Source: Annona cherimola (lineage: Eukaryota > Streptophyta > Magnoliopsida > Magnoliales > Annonaceae). Taken from it: a stretch of DNA of 64,000 nt. The stretch is from positions 45,859,452 to 45,923,451 of the forward strand of contig CM059972.1 of NCBI GenBank assembly GCA_030490835.1, in the 5' to 3' direction. The notes below the pieces were generated by a model, which searched no databases, was not told where the DNA came from, and saw only the letters and a list, made by a program, of their open reading frames with translations. Positions 12,626 through 21,370 of this stretch are shown one piece after another (the stretch's first letter is position 1; each line of letters opens with the position of its first letter). A program made the position numbers and the translations under genes.

Positions 12626-15230
12626 TGATGTTCCTTTCGTGCGAATTAGTTGTTTTGAATCTATTGGAATGCATTAAAGTTTACACGTTCTACTTACAGT
12701 CAAATCAAGTAATTTAGATTGAGTTTTACTCAATTCTATCTAATCAAAGTTCATTCTATCCAACTGAATTCATTTTATTCGATTTCAATGCCTTTAAGGT
12801 CATTCCTTGTCGTTCGAATGTAAATGAAATCATGGGATTGTTGTTAATTGTTGTTGATTGAAGTTTCTTTCGTCCAATGCAGTTGTTTTTAAGATATTGC
12901 AATGCGTTAAAGTTTACTCGTTCTCCTTACAGTCAAATCAAGTCAATTAGATTGAGTTGTACTCAATTCTAGCTAATCAAAGTTCATTCTATCAAACTCA
13001 ATTCATTTGATTCGATTTTAATACCTTCAAGGTCATCCCTTGTCGTTCGAATGTAAATGAAATGAAGGAATTGTTGTTGATTGTTGTTGATTGAAGTTCC
13101 TTTCGTGCGAATTAGTTGTTTTGAATCTATTGGAATGCATTAAAGTTTACTCGTTCTACTTACAGTCAAATCAAGTCATTTATATTGAGTTTTACTCAAT
13201 TCTATCTAGTCAAAGTTCATTCTATCAAACTCAATACATTTGATTTGATTTGAATGCCTTTAAGGTCGTCCCTTGTCGTTCGAATATAAATGAAATCAAG
13301 GGATTGTTGTTAATTGTTGTTGATTGAAGTTCTTTCGTCCAATTCAGTTGTTTGGAATCTATTGCAATGCGTTAAAGTTTACTCATTCTCATTACAGTCA
13401 AATCAAGTCAATTAGATTGAGTTGTACTCAATTCTACCTAATCAAAGTTCATTCTATCCAACTGAATTCATTTGATTCGATTTCAATGGCTTTAAGGTCA
13501 TTCCTTGTCGTTCGAATGTAAATGAAATCGTGGGATTGTTGTTAATTGTTGTTGATTGAAGTTCATTTCGTCCAATTCAGTTGTTTTGAATCTATTGCAA
13601 TGCGTTAAAGTTTACTCGTTCTCATTAAGTCAAATCAAGTCAATTAGATTGAGTTGTACTCAATTCTACCTAATCAAAGTTCATTCTATCCAACTGAATT
13701 CATTTGATTCGATTTCAATGCCTTTAAGGTTATTCCTTGTCGTTCGAATGTAAATGAAATGAAAGGATTGTTGTTAATTGTTGTTGATTGAAGTTCCTTT
13801 CCTCCGATTCAGTTGTTTTGAATCTTTTGAAATGCGTGAAAGTTTACTCGTTCTCATTACAGTCAAATCAAGTCAATTACATTGAGTGTTACTCAATTCT
13901 AACTAATCAAAGTTCATTCTATCCAACTGAATTCATTTGATTCGATTTCAATGCCTTTAAGGTCATTCCTTGTCGGTCGAATGTAAATGAAATCAAGGGA
14001 TTGTTGTTAATTGTTGTTGATTGAAGTTCCTTTCCTCCGATTCAACTGTTTTGAATCTTTTGGAATGCATTAAAGTTTACTCGTTCTCATTACAGTCAAA
14101 TCAAGTCAATTAGATTGAGTTGTACTCAATTCTAACTAATCAAAGTTCATTCTATTCAACTGAATTCATTTGATTCTATTTCAATGCCTTTAAGGTCATT
14201 CCTTGTCGTTCCAATGTAAATGAAATCATGGGATTGTTGTTAATTGTTGTTGATTGAAGTTCCTTTCGTCCAATTCAGTTGTTTTGAATCTATTGCAATG
14301 CGTTAAAGTTTACTCGTTCTCCTTACAGTCAAATCAAGTCAATTAGATTGAGTTGTACTCAATTCTAGCTAATCAAAGTTCATTCTATCAAACTCAATTC
14401 ATTTGATTCGATTTGAATACCTTTAAGGTCATCCCTTGTCGTTTGAATGTAAATGAAATGAAGGGATTGTTGTTGATTGTTGTTGATTGAAGTTCCTTTC
14501 GTGCGAATTAGTTGTTTTGAATCTATTGGAATGCATTAAAGTTTACACGTTCTACTTACAGTCAAATCAAGTCATTTATATTGAGTTTTACTCAATTCTA
14601 TCTAATCAAAGTTCATTCTATCCAACCGAATTCATTTTATTCAATTTCAATGCCTTTAAGGTCATTCCTTGTCGTTCGAATGTGAATGAAATCATGGGAT
14701 TGTTGTTAATTGTTGTTGATTGAAGTTCCTTTCGTCCAATTCAGTTGTTTTGAATCTATTGCAATGCGTTAAAGTTTACTCGTTCTCCTTACAGTCAAAT
14801 CAAGTCAATTAGATTGAGTTGTACTCAATTCTAGCTAATCAAAGTTCATTCTATCAAACTCAATTCATTTGATTCGATTTGAATACCTTTAAGGTCATCC
14901 CTTGTCGTTCGAATGTAAATGAAATGAAGGGATTGTTGTTGATTGATGTTCCTTTCGTGCGAATTAGTTGTTTTGAATCTATTGGAATGCATTAAAGTTT
15001 ACACGTTCTACTTACAGTCAAATCAAGTCATTTAGATTGAGTTTTACTCACTTCTATCTAATCAAAGTTCATTCTATCCAACTGAATTCATTTAATTCGA
15101 TTTCAATGCCTTTAAGGTCATTCCTTGTCGTTCGAATGTAAATGAAATCATGGGATTGTTGTTAATTGTTGTTGATTGAAGTTCCTTTCGTCCAATTCAG
15201 TTGTTTTGAAGATATTGCAATGCGTTAAAG
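12170..15230 (+). repeat. Segmental duplication, right copy (partner 2,160-4,764)
   Basis: Second copy of the block described at 2,160-4,764. It contains two additional monomers between about 12,620 and 13,080. It diverges from the left copy after about 15,230, where this copy reads tttactcgttc and the left copy reads tttacacgttc, and the following subtype differs. Confidence 0.75.
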
Positions 15231-17045
15231 TTTACTCGTTCTACTTACAGTCAAATCAAGTCATTTACATTGAGTTTTACTCAATTCTATCTAGTCAAAG
15301 TTCATTCTATCAAACTCAATACATTTTATTTGATTTGAATGCCTTTAAGGTCGTCCCTTGTCGTTCGAATGTAAATGAAATCAAGGGATTGTTGTTAATT
15401 GTTGTTGATTGAAGTTCCTTTCGTCCAATTCAGTTGTTTTGAATCTATTGCAATGCGTTAAAGTTTACTCGTTCTCATTACAGTCAAATCAAGTCAATTA
15501 GATTGAGTTGTACTCAATTCTACCTAATCAAAGTTCATTCTATCCAACTGAATTCATTTGATTCGATTTCAATGCCTTTAAGGTCATTCCTTGTCGTTCG
15601 AATGTAAATGAAATCAACGGATTGTTGTTAATTGTTGTTGATTGAAGTTCCTTTGCTCCGATTCAGTTGTTTTGAATCTTTTGCAATGCGTGAAAGTTTA
15701 CTCGTTCTCATTACAGTCAAATCAAGTCAATTACATTGAGTGTTACTCAATTCTAACTAATCAAAGTTCATTCCATCCAACTGAATTCATTTGATTCGAT
15801 TTTAATGCCTTTAAGGTCATTCCTTGTCGGTCGAATGTAAATGAAATCAAGGGATTGTTGTTAATTGTTGTTGATTGAAGTTCCTTTCCTCCGATTCAAC
15901 TGTTTTGAATCTTTTGGAATGCATTAAAGTTTACTCGTTCTCATTACAGTCAAATCAAGTCAATTAGATTGAGTTGTACTCAATTCTAACTAATCAAATT
16001 TCATTCTATTCAACTGAATTCATTTGATTCGATTTCAATGCCTTTAAGGTCATTCCTTGTTCTTCAAATGTAAATGAAATCATGGGATTGTTGTTAATTG
16101 TTGTTGATTGAAGTTCCTTTCGTCAAATTCAGTTTTTTTGAATCTATTGCAATGCGTTAAAGTTTACTCGTTCTCCTTACAGTCAAATCAAGTCAATTAG
16201 ATTGAGTTGTACTCAATTCTAGCTAATCAAAGTTCATTCTATCAAACTCAATTCATTTGATTCGATTTGAATACCTTTAAGGTCATCCCTTGTCGTTCGA
16301 ATGTAAATGAAATGAAGGGATTGTTGTTGATTGTTGTTGATTGAAGTTCCTTTCGTGCGAATTAGTTGTTTTGAATCAATTGGAATGCATTAAAGTTTAC
16401 ACGTTCTACTTACAGTCAAATCAAGTCATTTAGATTGAGTTTTACTCAATTCTATCTAATCAAAGTTCATTCTATCCAACTGAATTCATTTTATTCGATT
16501 TCAATGCCTTTAAGGTCATTCCTTGTCATTCGAATGTAAATGAAATCATGGGATTGTTGTTAATTGTTGTTGATTGAAGTTCCTTTCGTCCAATTCAGTT
16601 GTTTTGAATATATTGCAATGCGTTAAAGTTTACTCGTTCTCCTTACAGTCAAATCAAGTCAATTAGATTGAGTTGTACTCAGTTCTAGCTAATCAAAGTT
16701 CATTCTGTCAAACTCAATTCATTTGATTCGATTTGAATACCTTTAAGATCATCCCTTGTCGTTCGAATGTAAATGAAATGAAGGGATTGTTGTTGATTGT
16801 TGTTGATTGAAGTTCCTTTCGTGCGAATTAGTTGTTTTGAATCTATTCGAATGCATTAAAGTTTACTCGTTCTACTTACAGTCAAATCAAGTCATTTACA
16901 TTGAGTTTTACTCAATTCTATCTAGTCAAAGTTCATTCTATCAAACTCAATACATTTGATTTGATTTGAATGCCTTTAACGTCGTCCCTTGTCGTTCGAA
17001 TGTAAATGAAATCAAGGGATTGTTGTTAATTGTTGTTAATTGTTA

Positions 17046-17060
17046 TTTTTTTTTTTTTTT
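17046..17060 (-). other. Poly(A) tail of the LINE
   Basis: An uninterrupted run of 15 T on the + strand is the minus-strand poly(A). It lies directly beyond the LINE 3' end and borders satellite on the left, with one extra A at 17,045. The tail fixes the element's orientation and insertion by retrotransposition. Confidence 0.9.
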
Positions 17061-17073
17061 GATAAAGGTTACT

Positions 17074-18654
17074 CTAGGCTGACCCCCTCCCAACTTGAGA
17101 AGGGTTCGGAGAAGAGGAACCTGCGTAATTCATAGCAAAGAAATTATCAATACAGATTTTCTCACTAATAGCTGTTGGAGGATTTCCCCACCAAGACATA
17201 TGTTCGCAGTCAGACAAACATACCAAGTCAGCTAAAGCATGGGCGACCGAATTCCCATTTCTAAGAACGTGGTGGATAGAGACACGGGAGTTACTAGAGA
17301 GGATAGTCCTGAGCAAGGAGATTGAATGACCAACCGGAGAGAGTACCTGACAGTCATTTGACAGGTATGTACTCAGTAGCAAGGAGTCGGTCTCAATCTG
17401 GACCTGGCTGAATGGTAGTTGAAGAGCCCAAAGAATGCCCAAACGGAACGCTTCCGCTTCCAAAATAAGAGGCTCCCCCAACCCCAGTCGTCGCCACCCA
17501 CAAGCCGCAATGAATTGACCGCTAGAATCTCTAATAACAGCCGCAAACCCCGAGACCCCCCTGTCCATTAAGCATCTGGCATCCACATTCATCTTAAAAA
17601 CCCCTTCCGGTGGTCTAGTCCATCTAGGAATGAGAGGAGTGTCCAAGGCACACATCTTATCGAGGATCAAAATCCTTCTGGCACTCTCGATATAGTCCCT
17701 GCACCAGCGCAGCAGATCCGTAAACACTGGCTGAATCCCTTCGGCCCTATATTTGTTCCGCAAAAACCATAACCTCCAGCAATACACAATAAACAATCTC
17801 AACACATCACTGTTGTCGTTGAGCGCGAGGAGGGATATAGTTCCCTGTACTGAGGTCGTCGGAGGCCGATGAGGCACCACTTGCCGCGCGAACCGAGCAA
17901 CACAAGCACAATCCAAGAATAGATGGTCAACGTCCTCAAGTCCCCGAGAACAAAACCCACAAGTGGGATTCACATCAATACCCCTGCGAGACAGATTATA
18001 ACAAGTGGGGAGAGCATTCCTGAAAAGGCGCCACCCAAAGATCAGAACCTTGCTTGGCAGTTTTGTCCTCCAAATGGCACGGCAACATGTAGAAACAAAG
18101 GGATCAGCAGTTTCCTCCCTTAGCCATCTGTGAGCAGATTTAACAGAGAAAAGTCCATTTGCCTCGTGCTTCCAGAAAATAGCATCCGGTTCAGGGTGGC
18201 GGGGAAGGGGGACTTGGCAAACAACTTGCCACCCCCCCTCCCCCACAGCTGCGATGACTTTATCCTTGTTCCATCCATTGGACACTTCATCAATGAAATG
18301 GCAAACCAACACATCGTCTGGGATGGTCAGAGGAAGGGGACCCACCTTATCTACCTTTACGCCAAGCCAGGAATCAGAGAAGAAACGAACACTCTTGCCG
18401 TCACCAATCCTCCATTGGCACCCTGATTTAACGACATCCCGCGCTTTTAGGATGCATCGCCATGTGAACGAATCAGACGATCTCGATTTGCAGCTCCAAA
18501 TATCAGTATTGGGAAAGTATTTGGCTTTTAGAACTCTGTAGCAAAAAGATGAGTTGCAATTGGACAATCTCCATACCTGTTTGGCAAGAAGGGCAACATT
18601 GAAAGCTTTGAGGTCACGGAATCCCATTCCTCCCGCACACTTCGTCTTACACAT
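17074..18654 (-). pseudogene. LINE ORF2, 3' part: RT thumb, zinc knuckle and RNase H
   Basis: These 526 codons are the C-terminal half of the LINE polyprotein. They follow the internal TGA at 18,661-18,663 in the same frame, so the first Met (MCKTKCAGG) is internal and not a true start. Residues 1-60 match the conserved GGMGFRDLKAFN...LLAKQ stretch after the RT domain. Residues about 192-255 are the zinc-binding RT-associated domain, with C232, C235, H244 and C249. Residues about 352-480 are an RNase H fold of the plant LINE type: the acidic residues D358 (NVDA), E401 (AEA), D423 (ETDS) and D476 (HALAD) are all present, so the catalytic set looks intact. The frame ends at TAG (17,074-17,076). 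RNase H would degrade the RNA strand of the cDNA hybrid. A separate translated protein is unlikely. Confidence 0.9.
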
Positions 18655-18660
18655 GTCCTT

Positions 18661-18663
18661 TCA
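18661..18663 (-). other. Single in-frame nonsense codon splitting the LINE ORF
   Basis: The minus-strand codon is TGA. The upstream reading KMSWVA and the downstream KDMCKTKCAGG are in the same frame, with K-D codons in between. In related plant LINEs this position is usually Trp (WVAW), so one G-to-A change (TGG to TGA) explains the break. No frameshift is present elsewhere in the 1,163-codon frame from 20,562 to 17,074. Confidence 0.85.
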
Positions 18664-20562
18664 TGCCACCCAGCTCATCTTGCGCTTATCCCCTCTTTCC
18701 CCCCACCAGAATTTGCTCAGCATCCTACTAATCTCCTGACAAAAAGACATAGGCAACAGAAAAATACTCATGGCATAGGACGGGATCGCCTGTGCTACAG
18801 CCTTGATTAGGACCTCTTTCCCTCCCGATGACAATATACACCCCTTCCACCCTTGTATTTTCCGCCAAATCCGTTCAGTGATGCACTTGAAAAGTCCCCC
18901 CTTTGAACGCCCAAGCCAAGCCGGAAGGCCAAGGTAACGGTCAACAATCTGCCCTGACGACCCAAGACGATGAGAAAGCGTCTCCCTTTCGTGCCTTTCC
19001 ATGTTAGAACTGAAGAACAAAGATGTTTTATCCACATTGATCATTTGTCCGGATGACGCCGAATAAATCCTGATTATTTCCAAAAATTGACTGATGTTGC
19101 CGTCTTCCGCTTTAAGAAATATAAGGGTATCATCTGCGAATAGTAAATGAGTGAGCTGAGGTCCCCGTGGGTTCAATCTAATACCATGAAGTGAGCCAGT
19201 GGTTGACGCTGAAGAAATAAGCACTGACAACCCCTCCGCACAAAGAAGGAAAAGATAAGGGGATAGCGGATCCCCTTGCCGTAACCCCCGCTGAGGTTGG
19301 AAAGTCTTAGATTTGAAGCCATTAACCTTAACCCGATAACTGACGGTCGATACACAGCTCATTATCCATTTGACCCACAATGGACAGAAGTTCATAGCCC
19401 CCATGATCTGTTCCAAGAATATCCACTCAACTCGGTCATATGCCTTGGACATATCGAGCTTGATAGCCACCTCACGTCTTTTGCCGCCCTTCCGTCTCCT
19501 AAGAGAATGGATCGCCTCATATGCCACTAACATGTTGTCAGTTATAAGACGGCCTGGCACAAAAGCGCTTTGTTCCCCCCCGATGACCTCGTTGAGAATG
19601 GCTTTAAGCCTGTTGGCTAAAACCTTTGCGAATATCTTGTAGACGACATTGCATAAGCTTATTGGCCGAAACTGTGACAATTCCTGAGCTCCCTTGGTCT
19701 TCGGGATCAAAACAAGGGTTGTATCATTAACCTTCTGAATATACCTCTCTCTTTGAGCTTGGTTAGCCTCCTCCATGATTGATTTGCACCACTGAAAGAT
19801 GTCTCGCCCCACAATATGCCAGTGTTTCTGAAAGAATCCCGGAGACATCCCGTCCGGCCCCGGGGCTTTGGAAGGGCACATCCCTTTCACCGCACTTACC
19901 ACTTCGCCCATGCACAATGGTCTAATCAACTCCCTTCTCTGCGACTCTGAGATTTTCCGTTTAAAGAGACTAGGGACCCAGTTTGCAATCTGTGGTCGAG
20001 AAGAGGTATATATCTCTGAGAAGTGGGATGCAGTCATGTTCAGCAGCTCGTCTTGGTCCTTGACCCATCTACCATCAATATCTCGAAGCATCTCAATAGA
20101 ATTTGCTCGTCTTCGATTGGAAGCCATCCGATGGAAGAAAGCTATGTTCCTGTCACCCTCCAAAAGCCAATGGGTTTTGGCCCGAATACTCCATAATTGC
20201 TCCTCATCTTCTAGCAAAAGGTTAATTTGGTGCTTAAGAAGCCTCATTTGATCATCACGAGCATCAGACGGACAAAGCCCCCTCAAATCCGAGAGCTCTT
20301 TCTGTTTACTGTTAATAGCCTGTCTGAGATTTCCCTTTTTCGATCTGTTCCATTTGAGTAATTCCATGCCCGCCTTCTTGATTTTCCATGTTACCACATC
20401 CGTAGCATTTGCTCCCCTAAAAGATTCAGACTCCCACACATTCTGGATGATTCCCGTGGCCTCCGCATCTCTAGCCCAGAAGAGCTCATATCTGAACTCC
20501 TTGGGCGGCCCCCTACCGCCAGTCCTGGGTTCAAGCAGAAGAAGAATTGGGCAGTGGTCAGA
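18661..20562 (-). pseudogene. LINE ORF2, 5' part: endonuclease tail and reverse transcriptase
   Basis: The frame is open from the element's broken 5' end to TGA at 18,661-18,663. It starts in the last conserved block of an APE-type endonuclease (SDHCPI, codons 20,545-20,562); the rest of that domain is lost. The first possible initiator in the following stretch is only a GTG at 20,437-20,439, which lies inside the polyprotein. Numbering from there, a basic linker leads into the RT at about residues 190-510: SKAPGPDG, RPISLCNVVYK, the first catalytic Asp in KLDMSKAYDRVEW (D329), RGLRQGDPLSPYLF and the catalytic FADD (A435, D436, D437). It breaks off at KMSWVA, where relatives carry Trp next. 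RT would copy the LINE RNA at a nicked target. It is non-functional here because it lacks the endonuclease and stops early. Confidence 0.92.
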
Positions 20563-20563
20563 T

Positions 20564-20963
20564 AAATCAAATCAAATGTATTGAGTTTGATAGAATGAAC
20601 TTTGACTAGATAGAATTGAGTAAAACTCAATGTAAATGACTTGATTTGACTGTAAGTAGAACGAGTAAACTTTAATGCATTCCAATAGATTCAAAACAAC
20701 TAATTCGCACGAAAGGAACTTCAATCAACAACAATCAACAACAATCCCTTCATTTCATTTACATTCGAACGACAAGGGATGATCTTAAAGGTATTCAAAT
20801 CGAATCAAATGAATTGAGTTTGATAGAATGAACTTTGATTAGCTAGAATTGAGTACAACTCAATCTAATTGACTTGATTTGACTGTAAGGAGAACGAGTA
20901 AACTTTAACACATTGCAATATATTCAAAACAACTGAATTGGACGAAAGGAACTTCAATCAACA
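20564..20963 (-). repeat. Inverted satellite segment, about 1.7 monomers
   Basis: This stretch is satellite on the minus strand, whereas all other satellite in the window is on the plus strand. Reverse-complemented, it reads one monomer with the gtccaattcag/atattgc subtype followed by most of a gtgcgaattag/tcatttac subtype, and it stops at catttgatttgattt. The same two subtypes in the same order lie at about 16,568-16,967, just left of the LINE, and that is the closest match I see. Each copy has private differences, for example caatgtgtt in this one and ctcagttc, ctgtcaa and ctattcg in the left one. The boundary with the LINE is blurred by shared aaatc. Confidence 0.92.
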
Positions 20964-21370
20964 ATTGGAATGAAGTTCCTTTCGTCCAATTCAGTTGTTT
21001 TGAAGATATTGCAATGCGTTAAAGTTTACTCGTTCTCCTTACAGTCAAATAAAGTGAATTAGATTGAGTTGTACTCAATTCTAGCTAATCAAAGTTCATT
21101 CTATCAAACTCAATTCATTTGATTCGATTTGAATACCTTTAAGGTCACCCCTTGTCGTTCGAATGTAAATGAAATGAAGGGATTGTTGTTGATTGTTGTT
21201 GATTGAAGTTCCTTTCGTGCGAATTAGTTGTTTTGAATCTATTGCAATGCATTAAAGTTTACACGTTCTACTTACAGTCAAATCAAGTCATTTAGATTGA
21301 GTTTTACTCAATTCTATCTACTCAAAGTTCATTCTATCAAACTCAATTCATTAGATTCGATTTCAACGCC
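20564..21370. repeat. Large head-to-head satellite palindrome centred near 20,966
   Basis: The inverted segment meets + strand satellite in matching phase. The arms aggaacttcaat (ending about 20,960) and atgaagttcct (starting about 20,970) face each other across a spacer of about 11 bp. Because both sides are the same repeat, pairing can extend about 400 bp outward, with mismatches. The structure could form a long hairpin. It marks a rearrangement point, as no other strand switch occurs in the array apart from the LINE itself. Confidence 0.85.

Larger units (their letters stand above)
1..17045 (+). repeat. Left satellite array, about 233-bp monomer, about 73 copies
   Basis: Head-to-tail tandem repeats. 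Taking the recurring word gaagttcc as phase mark, monomers begin at 61, 293, 526, 754 and so on, giving periods of 228-243 bp and a mean near 232.7. Each monomer carries, in order, gaagttcc, a variable word (gtccaattcag, gtgcgaattag, cctccgattcag, cctccgattcaac or gtcaaattcag), gttttgaatc, ttaaagtttac, a short dyad (attgagt/actcaat), aaagttcattctat, gattcgattt, cctttaaggtc, gtcgttcgaatgtaaatg and a TTGTTGTTAA-like tail. Copies differ by substitutions and small indels. No transcription unit, coding capacity or RNA gene is visible. Short frames of 65 or 78 codons begin at TTG and are by-products of the repeat. It resembles no named satellite family that I can identify. Confidence 0.97.
17046..20563 (-). 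mobile_element. 5'-truncated LINE, plant L1-like non-LTR retrotransposon
   Basis: About 3.5 kb of visibly less AT-rich sequence interrupts the satellite. Read on the minus strand it begins inside the endonuclease domain (SDHCPI) and runs through a non-LTR reverse transcriptase, a CCHC-like zinc knuckle and an RNase H domain. It ends with a 13-nt 3' UTR and a 15-nt poly(A). ORF1 and most of the endonuclease are missing, so it is 5'-truncated, as usual for products of target-primed reverse transcription. There is no target-site duplication: the flank beside the poly(A) (tgttaattgtt) is not repeated at the 5' end, where inverted satellite (aaatcaaatc) follows instead. It cannot encode a full element and would not be autonomous. 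The right edge is uncertain by a few bases because of microhomology. Confidence 0.95.

Noticed and set aside
18652..18654. ATG at 18,652-18,654 as the start of an independent RNase H gene
   Set aside because: It lies two codons after an in-frame TGA in the middle of a conserved LINE segment, with no promoter-like sequence. One nonsense mutation is the simpler reading.
17046..20563. LTR retrotransposon or viral-type reverse transcriptase
   Set aside because: There are no terminal repeats, protease or integrase. The poly(A) end, 5' truncation, SDH endonuclease motif and RT-zinc knuckle-RNase H order identify a LINE.
17923..20584. Several + strand and alternate-frame open frames across the LINE
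   Set aside because: They overlap the long minus-strand LINE frame, show no recognisable domain and are expected shadows of a long coding sequence.
20391..20630. 79-codon minus-strand frame crossing from satellite into the LINE 5' end
   Set aside because: It is in a different frame from the RT polyprotein and mixes satellite with LINE sequence, so it is a junction artefact.
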